From NCBI GenBank assembly GCA_903831085.1, contig CAIKWE010000044.1:1-64000 (forward strand): 64,000 nt of DNA. The letters run 5' to 3'. Positions 26,071-35,051 of this stretch are shown here, piece by piece; position 1 is the stretch's first letter, and each line of letters starts with the position of its first letter. A program made the position numbers and the translations under genes. The notes under the pieces are model-generated. The model had not been told where the DNA came from. It did not search any database and saw only the letters and a program-made list of their open reading frames with translations. The DNA is from an uncultured Verrucomicrobiota bacterium (GTDB lineage Bacteria; Verrucomicrobiota; Kiritimatiellia; Kiritimatiellales; Tichowtungiaceae).

Positions 26071-26385
26071 TCAGACAGCCAGCATTTCGAGGATCGTCGG
26101 TTCCTGCTGCACGCCGATGAAGTCGCGGACTTTCTGTCCGTCTTTGAAAAGAATCAGCGTCGGAATCGAGCGCACGCCGAACTGCGCGGCGAGCGGCGCG
26201 TTTTCATCGACATTCACTTTAGCGATGACGGCTTTATCGCCGACCTTGGCGGCCACCTTGTCGAGAATCGGCCCCTGCATTTTACACGGGCCGCACCACG
26301 GGGCCCAGAAGTCAACCAGTACGGTTCCTTTTGCAATGGTTTCGCTGAAGTTGGTCGCATTAAGCTCTTTTACATTACCAGCCAT
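26071..26385 (-). CDS. trxA: Thioredoxin
   Basis: The 104-residue protein has the standard thioredoxin size. The active site WCGPCK is at residues 30-35, followed by the cis-proline region RSIPTLILFKDG near 73-84. It is a cytoplasmic dithiol reductant. No signal peptide is present. It lies between a convergent HD hydrolase and the divergent tat genes. Confidence 0.95.
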   Translation of the reverse strand: MAGNVKELNATNFSETIAKGTVLVDFWAPWCGPCKMQGPILDKVAAKVGDKAVIAKVNVDENAPLAAQFGVRSIPTLILFKDGQKVRDFIGVQQEPTILEMLAV

Positions 26386-26498
26386 TCGGAGCCTCCATTC
26401 TCTTTACGCCGCTGAGTATAAAACTAAGGTGCCTGCGGAACAAGGCGGATGTCGCACCGATGTTGACCCTGCCGGTGAAAAGGAGTACACAGAGAACC

Positions 26499-26759
26499 AT
26501 GAATACGTTCCATTGCATATTGGGTTTCTGGTCTCCGAGCCTTCCGGAAGTGATCGTTCTCGGGATTGTTGCGGTGCTGCTGTTTGGAAAACGGCTCCCG
26601 GAAGTGGGTCGTCAGCTGGGTCGCGGTATTGTCGAGTTCAAGAAAGGACTCAGAGAGGCCAAGGACGAACTGAATGACACCGTGAAAAAAGCCGATAAAG
26701 ACGCGGGCAAGGATGATTCCACCTCTACGAAGCCCTACGACGACATCGACAAAGCCTGA
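26499..26759 (+). CDS. tatA: Twin-arginine translocase subunit TatA/TatE
   Basis: The 86-residue protein has a short N-terminal membrane helix with PEVIVLGIVAVLLFGKRLPEVGR, then an amphipathic helix and a charged tail rich in Lys and Asp, the TatA layout. The ATG at 26499 was chosen because the preceding 13 in-frame residues are not family-like. It is followed by tatC 23 bases later. The pair exports folded proteins. Confidence 0.88.
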   Translation: MNTFHCILGFWSPSLPEVIVLGIVAVLLFGKRLPEVGRQLGRGIVEFKKGLREAKDELNDTVKKADKDAGKDDSTSTKPYDDIDKA

Positions 26760-26782
26760 CCGTTTAACCGGAGAATTCCGCT

Positions 26783-27556
26783 GTGAAGGATAATCCGGAA
26801 AAACGTATGTCGCTCGGCGAACACATCGAAGATCTTCGTCGGTGTCTTGTCATCTCGGTCGGCTCATTCGCCGTTGCCTTTTTCCTCTGCTTCTGTTTCG
26901 GCCGCCAGATCATCGACTTTGCCCGCTGGCCGCTGTGGCTGACCATCAAACAAATGGGGCTGTCGCCGGACGCCGTCGGCCGGCTGAGCGGCGCTCTCTC
27001 GCCGATGGACGGGTTTACCGCGCTGGTTCGTTTTTCGCTCCTGATTTCACTTCTGATCGCGTTGCCGGTTCTGGCGCGCCAGCTGTGGATTTTTATTTCG
27101 CCCGGTCTCACGGAAAAAGAACGCGCGGCCATTCAGCCGGTTTTCATCTTCGGCGGCGTCATGTTCGCGTTCGGTATGCTGGTCGGATTTTTTGTCGCCT
27201 GTCCAATCGCGTTGCAGGCGCTCTTTTTTTTCAACAACTGGCTGGGCTTCGATAACCGCTGGACCGGCGCGAGCATTATCGAACTGGTCACTGCGATCTG
27301 CCTTGGGTTCGGCGCGGTTTTTGAAATGCCGCTGGTGCTGATGATTTTCGGGCGGCTCGGTCTGGTGTCGCCCGCATGGCTCCGGAAACATCGCCGCTAT
27401 TCCATTATGGCGATATTCATCGTCGCGACCATTCTGGCTCCGCCCGATCCGTTCACACAGGTGATCATGGCGACCGTGCTGATGGCCCTTTACGAATTCA
27501 GCATTATTCTCGTCGCCCGCGTTTATCCGAAGGAACGGCTGGGGGACGGCGGGTAA
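26783..27556 (+). CDS. tatC: Twin-arginine translocase subunit TatC
   Basis: The 257-residue product begins with the family signature SLGEHIEDLRRCL (residues 10-22) and has six hydrophobic helices, with the conserved FGAVFEMPL segment near 175. The start codon is GTG, preceded by GGAG. Together with tatA it forms a minimal Tat system; no separate tatB is seen here. The downstream gap carries intergenic hairpins. Confidence 0.93.
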   Translation: MKDNPEKRMSLGEHIEDLRRCLVISVGSFAVAFFLCFCFGRQIIDFARWPLWLTIKQMGLSPDAVGRLSGALSPMDGFTALVRFSLLISLLIALPVLARQLWIFISPGLTEKERAAIQPVFIFGGVMFAFGMLVGFFVACPIALQALFFFNNWLGFDNRWTGASIIELVTAICLGFGAVFEMPLVLMIFGRLGLVSPAWLRKHRRYSIMAIFIVATILAPPDPFTQVIMATVLMALYEFSIILVARVYPKERLGDGG

Positions 27557-27574
27557 TACCAGATTTGTGTATTA

Positions 27575-27600
27575 CCGCGCCCACCGTGCGCGGCTACAGA
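27575..27600. repeat. Hairpin of the 'stem-CTACAGAA' family
   Basis: CCGCGC-CCACCGT-GCGCGG is followed directly by CTACAGA. The same flank follows different stems elsewhere in the window. Confidence 0.7.
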
Positions 27601-27740
27601 ACATCTTTATCACTGTGGGTGCGGACGGCGGCCGCGCCTGTACCGAATTCAGAAAAACTGCAGCCGCGATCCACTTGTCGCGCCATAGCCGCAAGCGACG
27701 GCGGATGATCGCGGATGAATAAGAAGAATTCGTCAGCTTT

Positions 27741-27764
27741 CCGAGGTCTTGGACCTCGGCTACA
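27741..27764. repeat. Hairpin of the 'stem-CTACA' family
   Basis: CCGAGGTC-TTG-GACCTCGG is followed by CTACA. Its flank matches the neighbouring element but the stem sequence differs. Confidence 0.7.
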
Positions 27765-27773
27765 AAAAATAGA

Positions 27774-28874
27774 TCACACGTTAAACAGAAACTCGACGAC
27801 ATCGCCGTCCTGCATGACGTAATCTTTGCCTTCGGTGCGCATCAGCCCTTTTTCGCGGCAGCCGGTTTCGCCGCCGTAGGTGATATAATCTTTATAGGCG
27901 ATCACCTGGGCGCGGATGAAGCCGCGCTCAAAGTCGGTATGAATCACGCCTGCCGCCTGCGGAGCTTTCCAGCCGCGGTGAATCGTCCACGCATGAACTT
28001 CCAGCGGCCCGGCGGTGAGATAACTGATGAGCCCAAGCGTGTGGTAACCGGTGCGTGCGATCTGGTCGAGGCCGCTTTCGGTCACGTTGTATTCCTTGAG
28101 AAACTCAGCCGCTTCGGCTTCGTCCATGCCGATCAGATCCTCTTCCATCTTCGCGCAAATTTTTACGGTGTCCGCGCCTTTGGAATCGGCGTAGGCGCGA
28201 ACGGCCTTCACATAAGCGCTGTCTTCGGCCATGCCGGTTTCGTCCACATTGGCGCAGTAGATGATTTTTTTATCGGTCAGCAGCGGGGACTCTTTCAGGA
28301 AAACTTTCATCTCGTCCGTATCGTGCTCCGGAAAACTGACGGCCGGTTTGCCTTCGCCGAGATGGGCGAATAGACGCTTCGCCACAACCAGCTGCTCGGC
28401 AGCCTTTTTATCTGTGCGCGCCAGTTTTTCCATCCGTTGCAGGCGCGTTTCCAAGGTTTGGAAATCGGCCAGCACCAGCTCGGTTTCGATCACATCAATA
28501 TCGCGCATCGGATCGACCGAGCCGTCCACATGCACCACGTTTTCGTCTTCAAAACAGCGGATGACGTGAAGCAGGGCGTCCGCTTCGCGGATGTTGGCGA
28601 GGAACTTGTTGCCGAGACCTTCGCCGCGGCTCGCGCCTTTCACCAGACCGGCGATATCGACAAAATCAACGGTGGCATAAACCACTTTCTTCGGATGGGC
28701 GATGGTTGCCAGTTTAACAACCCGTTCGTCCGGCACCGGCACGACGGCCTTGTTCGGCTCAATGGTGCAGAAAGGATAGTTGGCGGCCTCCGCGTTTTGA
28801 GCGCGTGTCAGCGCGTTGAAAATCGTCGACTTTCCAACGTTCGGAAGACCCAGAATACCGATATTCAAACCCAT
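27774..28874 (-). CDS. ychF: Redox-responsive ATPase/GTPase YchF
   Basis: The 366-residue YchF/OLA1-family P-loop protein is ribosome-associated and prefers ATP in characterised members. The P loop GLPNVGKST is at residues 9-17, followed by [18 protein letters not shown] and a C-terminal TGS-like domain ending with the [16 protein letters not shown] segment. An exact TTCCAA palindrome at 28448 encodes FQTLE in the middle. The frame and length are standard. Confidence 0.95.
   Translation of the reverse strand: MGLNIGILGLPNVGKSTIFNALTRAQNAEAANYPFCTIEPNKAVVPVPDERVVKLATIAHPKKVVYATVDFVDIAGLVKGASRGEGLGNKFLANIREADALLHVIRCFEDENVVHVDGSVDPMRDIDVIETELVLADFQTLETRLQRMEKLARTDKKAAEQLVVAKRLFAHLGEGKPAVSFPEHDTDEMKVFLKESPLLTDKKIIYCANVDETGMAEDSAYVKAVRAYADSKGADTVKICAKMEEDLIGMDEAEAAEFLKEYNVTESGLDQIARTGYHTLGLISYLTAGPLEVHAWTIHRGWKAPQAAGVIHTDFERGFIRAQVIAYKDYITYGGETGCREKGLMRTEGKDYVMQDGDVVEFLFNV
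28448..28464. repeat. TTCCAA palindrome in ychF
   Basis: TTTCCAA-GGT-TTGGAAA, exact 17 bases. It is read on the minus strand as FQTLE. Confidence 0.9.
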
Positions 28875-28942
28875 AAAATTACTCCGTAAAAGCTGGGGAA
28901 GTTAGCCGCAAAAGCGCGCAAAGACCACAAAAAAGAAAGCGC

Positions 28943-29905
28943 TTATTTCACCGTGGCGTAGGCTGTGGCGGCGCGGACGGCTTCGAGGACTTTTTCGCGC
29001 AGTTCAACCACACGCGGGACATCCGAATCGAAGGCGGCCAGCATGTCGGCTTCGCTGAGTTCCTGCGGCTCTTTGATGGACAGTGCTTCGAGATGTTTGG
29101 TGAACGACACCCTTTCCAAACCTTGGAAACGGACTTCCTGCGGAATGCGTTCGATCAGGTCGCGGTAGGCTTTGATCGCCGGGCCCCAGGCTTCGGAATC
29201 CTCGAAGCGGTTGAAGACCTTGGTTGCTTCCTCCCAGTACGGACTCTTTTTGCCGGCGAGCAGCGCGAAGAAGGAGGCGGCCAGTTTCTGGGCGATGCCT
29301 TCTTCGCCGCCGATCGGCCGTTTGGGGAAGAGGAGCTTTTCGTGTTTTTCGATCAGCGCGTGCAGAATGGCTTCGAAGAAATAGACCGTTTCGGTTTTCG
29401 GCGGCTTGCCGCCGAGCAGTCCGACAACCTCTTCCTGAACTTTTTCGATCTCGGCCAGTTTCAGTTCGGGGTCAACGACGAGAAATGTTTCGCCGGTTTT
29501 TTTGTGTTCGTAAACGCGGACTTTGGTTTTGTCTTCGCGGATCTGAACGTCCTTCTCGGCCAGTATCTTTTTGCGCTCAAGCATGACGGCGAGGATGTAG
29601 ATGGCGTTGGTGTCGTCGGCGTCTTCTTTAGCGACCATCTTACGCAGGAGCGTTTCCGCGTTTTCCTTCTTCACCACCTCGGTCGGGGGCGGCGGAACAT
29701 GAAAGATGCTTTTCCACGAGCTGAGGCCGTGGTCGAGGTCGTGCTGATTCCACCAGGAGAGGCAGTAGTCTTCGCGGATATATTCGCCGTTCTCGAAGCG
29801 CAGGCGGGTGACAATTTCCTCTTTATCCACAAACGGCGTATTGGTTCCGGCGCAGAGGTCGGAGCGCCGTTTAATCTGCCAGCTTTCTTCGCGTACGGAT
29901 GACAT
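28943..29905 (-). CDS. Conserved protein of unknown function
   Basis: The 320-residue product seems to have two parts. The first 170 residues include an RRSDLCAGTNTPF start, DYCLSWW near 48 and a middle AILMLERKK-like helix, with paired cysteines and aromatic residues. The second half is helical (KLAASFFALLAGKKSPYW, then a charged C-terminal tail). It has no signal peptide. I do not recognise a family with certainty; the Cys pair could bind metal. An exact TTCCAA palindrome at 29113 encodes FQGLE. Confidence 0.6.
   Translation of the reverse strand: MSSVREESWQIKRRSDLCAGTNTPFVDKEEIVTRLRFENGEYIREDYCLSWWNQHDLDHGLSSWKSIFHVPPPPTEVVKKENAETLLRKMVAKEDADDTNAIYILAVMLERKKILAEKDVQIREDKTKVRVYEHKKTGETFLVVDPELKLAEIEKVQEEVVGLLGGKPPKTETVYFFEAILHALIEKHEKLLFPKRPIGGEEGIAQKLAASFFALLAGKKSPYWEEATKVFNRFEDSEAWGPAIKAYRDLIERIPQEVRFQGLERVSFTKHLEALSIKEPQELSEADMLAAFDSDVPRVVELREKVLEAVRAATAYATVK
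29113..29129. repeat. TTCCAA palindrome in the 320-residue unknown gene
   Basis: TTTCCAA-ACC-TTGGAAA, exact. It is read on the minus strand as FQGLE. Confidence 0.9.
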
Positions 29906-29943
29906 AGGGTGAACAGGTTACAGAGCCGGCCGCCTTTTTCAAT

Positions 29944-30507
29944 TCAATTGCTGAACAGCGACAGATTTTCGCGGAAGTAGAGAATGCCGCTCCAGACGGT
30001 GAGAGCCGTCACGGCGCCGCCCGACCACAGCACGATCTGCCAAAAGAGTCCGCTTTCCAGAAAACCCCACGGGTAAATCGAGTAGGCGGCCTGTGTCATC
30101 AATACGGCGATGATAAAGGTCATCTGCCAGATCGTTTTATGTTTTCCCCAAATGCCGGCGGAGAGAATAATGCCTTTGTCGACCGCCAGCAGGCGCAGTC
30201 CGGTCACCATCATTTCGCGGGAGATAATCAGCGTAACCATCCATGCGGGCATGAAACCCAGCTCGACGAAGCCGATAAAGGCGGCGGCGGTGAGGATTTT
30301 ATCGGCCAGCGGATCCATCAGCTTGCCGAAGGCGGAGCAGCCATACACATGGCGGGCGAGATGGCCGTCGAGCGCATCCGTCAGCGCGGCGACGCCGAAG
30401 ACGAGCAGCGCGGCGACCGGCGCCCAGCGGAAGGAGACACTCAGGCAGACCACAAAAACAGCGGTCAGACCAAAGCGGCTGACGGTGAGAATATTTGGAA
30501 GTTTCAT
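29944..30507 (-). CDS. pgsA: CDP-diacylglycerol-glycerol-3-phosphate 3-phosphatidyltransferase
   Basis: The 187-residue membrane enzyme makes phosphatidylglycerophosphate, the precursor of phosphatidylglycerol. The CDP-alcohol phosphatidyltransferase signature D-x2-DG-x2-AR-x8-G-x3-D-x3-D runs from Asp44 to Asp69. Hydrophobic helices surround it. Its start overlaps the RodZ-like gene by four bases, giving a tight ftsK-rodZ-like-pgsA transcript. Confidence 0.92.
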   Translation of the reverse strand: MKLPNILTVSRFGLTAVFVVCLSVSFRWAPVAALLVFGVAALTDALDGHLARHVYGCSAFGKLMDPLADKILTAAAFIGFVELGFMPAWMVTLIISREMMVTGLRLLAVDKGIILSAGIWGKHKTIWQMTFIIAVLMTQAAYSIYPWGFLESGLFWQIVLWSGGAVTALTVWSGILYFRENLSLFSN

Positions 30508-31112
30508 CGGGAGCTTTCAATTTTGCCGGGTTCAACAAGGTAAAGATCGGGCAGCGGCCCGTCGAGAAGTGTGCGCGCAGGCGCGGCGACCGGCTGTTTT
30601 GCCGATTTTTCAGCAACATGGCGGCGCACGCAGTTGGAAACGCTGACGATTAGGATGATCAGCACCAGCATGCCGGCTACACCGACGGCGAGGAGGCGGA
30701 TATCTTTCACCACATACGGCTTTAAGCCCATGGAAAAATTTTTGGCGCGACCGCTGAGCCATGTCAGCGGATTGAGTTTTGCGGGAAGCCATTTGAGGCT
30801 GATGGAAAGCGCCGGCCGCTTCCGGCTGTTTTGTTCGAGCTGGCTGTTTTCATCGATCAGCGGTTTAGGAGCGGTGGCCGGGGCATGCCGCTGCATATAT
30901 TCCTCAACGAGCGGCTCCGGGTTGAGCCCGAGGTACCCGGCGTAAATCCGGATGAACCCTTTGGCATAGGTCGGCGCGGCCATGCTGGAGAAATCGTCGG
31001 CTTCCAGGGCGACGATCATTTTGGTCAGGATCTTCGTCGCGGCGCCGGCGTCATGTGCACTGACTCCTTTGGCTTCGCGAGCGGCCTTCAACTGCTGTCC
31101 GAGTGTCGCCAT
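30504..31112 (-). CDS. RodZ-like helix-turn-helix membrane protein
   Basis: The 202-residue product has an N-terminal HTH domain of the RodZ/HTH_25 type (GQQLKAAREAKGVSAHDAGAAT, residues about 5-25), with SSMAAPTYAKGFIRIYAGYLGL near 41-63. A proline-rich linker follows, then one membrane helix near 150-170 and a short outer tail. RodZ links the MreB cytoskeleton to the cell wall machinery. The periplasmic part is unusually short, so this may be a trimmed relative. Confidence 0.75.
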   Translation of the reverse strand: MATLGQQLKAAREAKGVSAHDAGAATKILTKMIVALEADDFSSMAAPTYAKGFIRIYAGYLGLNPEPLVEEYMQRHAPATAPKPLIDENSQLEQNSRKRPALSISLKWLPAKLNPLTWLSGRAKNFSMGLKPYVVKDIRLLAVGVAGMLVLIILIVSVSNCVRRHVAEKSAKQPVAAPARTLLDGPLPDLYLVEPGKIESSR

Positions 31113-31117
31113 GGCGG

Positions 31118-33547
31118 TTACTCCTTCGGTTTATGCCCTTCTTCCTCATCAGCAAATTCCTGAGAAGCTTCTGCTTCGGAAAGCGGCTCATCGTTGCCGC
31201 CGTGTTCGGGGATTTCTCCGTCGAGATCAATAAGAATATCGCGCGGGCCGGTTTCGGTCGGCGGGCCGATGATGCCTTTTTCTTCGAGAATGTCCATCAG
31301 GCGGGCGGCGCGGTTATAGCCGATCTTCAGGCGGCGCTGGAGCGAAGAGGTTGAAGCCCGCTTGGTGCTGCGAAGCACTTCGACCGCGGCTTCCATCAGG
31401 TCATCACTGTCGTCCATCTCCGGAAGTTCCGGCCGGTTGTTTTCGATCTTCTGTTTAATCTCCGTGATGAACTCCGGCATGCCCTGAGTGCGGATAAAGT
31501 CGGTGACGCGGTGCATTTCGCCGTCGCTGGTCAAGGTTCCCTGCAGACGGACCGGCTTATCTTTGCCCGGCGGCAGATAAAGCATGTCGCCTTTGCCGAG
31601 CAGTTTTTCAGCGCCGATGGTGTCGAGAATGGTGCGGCTGTCGTTACCCTGCGCCACCCGGAAAGCGATGCGTCCCGGAATGTTCGCTTTGATGGTGCCG
31701 GTGATGACATCAACAGACGGACGCTGTGTGGCGAGAATCATGTGGATACCCGCAGCGCGTGAAAGCTGGGCCAGACGCACAATGCACGGCTCGATTTCCT
31801 GCTGCACCTGACTCATCAGATCGGCCAGCTCGTCCACCGCAATTACGATATAGGGCAGCCTGGCCGGAATCATATCCTTCGGTTGTTCGTCTTCCTCTTC
31901 AATCACCGCGCCGAACAGATCAGTCTGCTTTTCGATCGGACGGGTATTGAATCCCTTGATGTCGCGCACCTTCACTTTTTTGAAAAGGGCGTAGCGTTTT
32001 TCCATTTCCTTAATGGCCCAGCGCAGACCGAGCGTCACCTTCTTGGCATCGGTGATAATCGGAACGACGAGATGCTTGAGGTTTTCATAGGCCTGAAACT
32101 CAAACGTTTTCGGATCAACCAGAATCAGGCGGAGCTGTTCCGGCGTGCGCGAAAGGAGCAGGCCGGTCAGAATGGAGTTCATGCACACGGTTTTGCCGGA
32201 GTTGGTTGCGCCGGCGATCAGCAGGTGCGGCATGGCGGAAAGATCGCCAACGATCATGCGGCCGCTGACATCCTTGCCCAGCGCCAGCGGCAGGGCGATT
32301 TCCGGATTATGGAAAACGGGGCTTTCGACGACTTCGCGGAGATAAACTGACGCGCCCTTGGTGTTCGGCGCTTCAATGCCGACCACGCCTTTGCCGGGAA
32401 TCGGCGCCTGAATGCGGATACTCTGCGCCTTCAAAGCCAGCGCGATATTTTTTTCAAGAGCGGTGATCCGCTCAACCCGCACGCCGGCGGCGGGGGTGAT
32501 TTCATATGAGGTGACGGTCGGGCCGGTTTCAACATGCGTCACCTGACCTTCGACGCCGAACTCTTCAAGTGTGGCCTGCAGAATTTTGGCTTTTTCCGCG
32601 GTGTTTTCGGTGGCGGTGCGCGCGGCCAGCGAAGGCAGTTCATCAAGAATGGTCAGCGGCGGGAGCTGATAGCCCGACTCGTCGCGGCCCGGCGCTATAT
32701 TGACCGAAACGTTGGCGAGATCATCGGCGGGCGGCGGGGCAACCGGTTTGGATTTGGCGGGCTTCACCGGTTCCACTTTCGGCTCGGGTTTCGGTGCTAA
32801 AACAACCGGTGGTATAAAGAGCTCGCCATCAGTCGGCTCAGGTTCCGGCGGCAGAACAGCTTTTTTCGGTTTTTCAGTTTTTTCCGGTTCCGGTCTGGTC
32901 GTCTTGCCGCCGAACCTTGGTGCTGATACCGGCTTCACGATTGGCTCCTCGGCTGCAACACGGGCTTCTTTGCGACGGGCGCGGAACGCTTTGATTTTTT
33001 CCCAGAGGAAAGCGAACGGAGTGAACGGGTGCATGCCGGTCAGTTGCAGAAGGGCGAGGATGAATACCGTGACGAAAATAATTCCTGCGCCGGTATGATT
33101 GATCAGCCGCCCCAGCGTGCGGATCGCCAGCATCTGTCCAACCAGTCCGCCCGCGCTGCCGATATTCAGGATATCCTTCAGCCCGGCCCAGAGGGCGGGC
33201 TGATATTCAAAAATACTCGAAAGAGAAACCAGGCCGGCCGTCAGCCAGGCCCAGACCGGCCAGACGCGTTCGTAGGAACGGAAAGTCATCATCAGGCCGC
33301 CGGTCAGCAGAACAAACGGCACCAGATAACCACCAACGCCAAAAAGCAGAAACCCGATGAAAGCGAACCATGCGCCGAGAGGGCCGACCAGATTATGCGG
33401 CGGCGATGCGGGCGGATCGTGCAGGAAGCCGATATCCTGAGCGTCAAAGGAGAAAACACAAAGGAAGCTGAGCAGACAGAGAGCCAGAAGAATGACGCCG
33501 ATTGCTTCGCGCTTCGGAGAACGGACGGTTTCAGATGATTTTGCCAT
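31118..33547 (-). CDS. ftsK: DNA translocase FtsK
   Basis: This 809-residue protein pumps DNA during chromosome segregation at division. The N-terminal membrane region has about four helices (to residue 175). A Pro/Lys-rich linker follows to about 290. The motor domain carries Walker A GATNSGKT near 446 and Walker B VIAVDELADLM, and a C-terminal gamma winged-helix domain begins around 745. The ATG at 33547 was chosen over an upstream alternative TTG. It leads the ftsK-rodZ-like-pgsA transcript. Confidence 0.94.
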   Translation of the reverse strand: MAKSSETVRSPKREAIGVILLALCLLSFLCVFSFDAQDIGFLHDPPASPPHNLVGPLGAWFAFIGFLLFGVGGYLVPFVLLTGGLMMTFRSYERVWPVWAWLTAGLVSLSSIFEYQPALWAGLKDILNIGSAGGLVGQMLAIRTLGRLINHTGAGIIFVTVFILALLQLTGMHPFTPFAFLWEKIKAFRARRKEARVAAEEPIVKPVSAPRFGGKTTRPEPEKTEKPKKAVLPPEPEPTDGELFIPPVVLAPKPEPKVEPVKPAKSKPVAPPPADDLANVSVNIAPGRDESGYQLPPLTILDELPSLAARTATENTAEKAKILQATLEEFGVEGQVTHVETGPTVTSYEITPAAGVRVERITALEKNIALALKAQSIRIQAPIPGKGVVGIEAPNTKGASVYLREVVESPVFHNPEIALPLALGKDVSGRMIVGDLSAMPHLLIAGATNSGKTVCMNSILTGLLLSRTPEQLRLILVDPKTFEFQAYENLKHLVVPIITDAKKVTLGLRWAIKEMEKRYALFKKVKVRDIKGFNTRPIEKQTDLFGAVIEEEDEQPKDMIPARLPYIVIAVDELADLMSQVQQEIEPCIVRLAQLSRAAGIHMILATQRPSVDVITGTIKANIPGRIAFRVAQGNDSRTILDTIGAEKLLGKGDMLYLPPGKDKPVRLQGTLTSDGEMHRVTDFIRTQGMPEFITEIKQKIENNRPELPEMDDSDDLMEAAVEVLRSTKRASTSSLQRRLKIGYNRAARLMDILEEKGIIGPPTETGPRDILIDLDGEIPEHGGNDEPLSEAEASQEFADEEEGHKPKE

Positions 33548-33587
33548 TTCGGCGATTATAGGGAGGGAACTTTTATTTTGAAGCAAA

Positions 33588-34391
33588 TTAAACGCGGCGG
33601 CATTTGAAAATCACCACCACCGGAATCCGGGCCAGCTGGGGGTAAAGCGCACGCCAGTCCGCGCTGTCATACGGCACTTTTGCGATGATTTCCTCTTCGC
33701 TCATGTCGGGAATCGGCATTGGAGCGGGTTCCAGCAGTCGTTCGACGACCAGTCCGGCGGCATGAATCCACTCCGCGAGGGTCGAAATCGGCCAAGTTTG
33801 CGCCGCGCTCATGGTTTTATCGTCGAGCGACATCCGTACATCCGGAGCGGGACGGAAATAGTCTGGTAGAAAGAGGCCGTCTTCACCGTCGCCGATATCG
33901 AGCCATTCGCCCGCATAAAGCGGATGGCCGGTCGTCAGCAGAAACGTTCCGCCGGGCTTGAGTATGGCGGCGGCATCGGCGATCACTTTTTGCGGGTTGG
34001 CGGAGAAGGGCAGTGCGTAGGTCGAATGAATTAGATCGAACGCGCCAAGGTCGCCCATCGCATCCATAGAAACGCGCCGGAAGTCGACTTCGACCTTTTC
34101 GGCGTCGGCGAGTTTACGTCCGTGCGCGAGCTGCTCTTCGGAAATATCGGTGGCGATACAGTGGGCGCCCTGCTTCGCCAGGAAAATGGAATTCTGTCCG
34201 GCGCCGCAGCCGATTTCCAAACATTGGAAACTTTTTCCAGTGTTTGGAAGAAGCCGGAGTGAGGAATCACCGGGCAGGAGCGGGCCGTAATGAAAATCGT
34301 CCGTCGAGATGCGCGTTTCCTTTTGATAGAGCTCTGCGAGATCGTCCCAGTAACGCGCGCTGCTCTGGTCGCTGTTGCCTTTGAACCGCAT
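33588..34391 (-). CDS. SAM-dependent methyltransferase
   Basis: The 267-residue class I methyltransferase has motif I CLEIGCGAGQN near 57-67, motif post-I ATDIS and motif IV FDLIHSTYALPF. The ATG at 34391 is the natural start; the frame extends upstream but without family sequence. Two TTCCAA palindromes (34214 and 34234) overlap the motif I region: one encodes FQCLE, so the palindrome helps write the SAM-binding motif itself. The substrate is unknown. Confidence 0.8.
   Translation of the reverse strand: MRFKGNSDQSSARYWDDLAELYQKETRISTDDFHYGPLLPGDSSLRLLPNTGKSFQCLEIGCGAGQNSIFLAKQGAHCIATDISEEQLAHGRKLADAEKVEVDFRRVSMDAMGDLGAFDLIHSTYALPFSANPQKVIADAAAILKPGGTFLLTTGHPLYAGEWLDIGDGEDGLFLPDYFRPAPDVRMSLDDKTMSAAQTWPISTLAEWIHAAGLVVERLLEPAPMPIPDMSEEEIIAKVPYDSADWRALYPQLARIPVVVIFKCRRV
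34214..34250. repeat. Two TTCCAA palindromes in the methyltransferase gene
   Basis: Exact copy 34214-34230 (read FQCLE) and near-copy 34234-34250 (read LPNTGK), spaced 20 bases apart and read in two different frames. Confidence 0.85.
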
Positions 34392-34404
34392 ACGATAGAA
34401 CCTG

Positions 34405-34995
34405 TTATGGCTTATCGATGAGCGCCTGAAGCTTTTGCGCGAGATCCGTGAATCCGCGCTGTTTGGCAAAGCTGGCGGCGGTATCGTTATCTTTGTCTTT
34501 CATTTTCGGGTCGGCGCCGTGCTCGAGCAGGATATCGACAACCGGCGAGAGCCCTTCGGCGGCGGCAAACATCAATGCGCTGAAATGATCCACGTTATCC
34601 ACCGCATTGATCTCGGCGCCTTTTTCGAGAAGAAGACGGACTGCCGCAGGATAGGGGCCGGAAGCGGCGAACATCAGCGCGGTGCGGCCGTTGCTGTCGC
34701 GCAGGTTGATGTTTGCACCGGCGCTGAGCAGTGTCTGCATGGTTTCAATATGACCATCGAAAGACGCCAGCATCAGCGCGGTATTGCCGTTCTCGTCTTT
34801 CTGATCGACCGGCATTCCGTTTTTGATGGCTGCGGAAATCTGCTGCGTATCGTTGCTGAAAGCGGCCGTTGCAAACGCGGCGATGGCTTCAGTCGTTGGC
34901 GGCGGAACAGGTTTTGGCTGCGGTTTTTTTTCACAACCGGTGAGTGCGATAGAAAGAGCGAGAAGCAGCAGAGTTGAAGGCGTCAGTTTATGCAT
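34405..34995 (-). CDS. Ankyrin-repeat lipoprotein
   Basis: This 196-residue protein has a lipoprotein signal peptide with lipobox ALTGC (Cys21). It then has four ankyrin repeats with DENGNTALMLASFDGH, DSNGRTALMFAAS, VDHFSALMFAAAEG and DKDNDTAASFAK, in residues about 60-190. It is probably anchored in the outer membrane facing the periplasm. The frame extends upstream but the lipoprotein signal fixes the start at 34995. Confidence 0.85.
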   Translation of the reverse strand: MHKLTPSTLLLLALSIALTGCEKKPQPKPVPPPTTEAIAAFATAAFSNDTQQISAAIKNGMPVDQKDENGNTALMLASFDGHIETMQTLLSAGANINLRDSNGRTALMFAASGPYPAAVRLLLEKGAEINAVDNVDHFSALMFAAAEGLSPVVDILLEHGADPKMKDKDNDTAASFAKQRGFTDLAQKLQALIDKP

Positions 34996-35051
34996 AAAAT
35001 CCCCTTGGTTAATCGCGAACCATAAAGTTGCTGCCATTGGATTGCCAGCAC

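Noticed and set aside
28831-28847. Another TTCCAA palindrome copy in ychF
   Set aside because: TTTCCAACGTTCGGAAG has mismatches and encodes the GLPNVGKS P loop, so protein constraint explains it.
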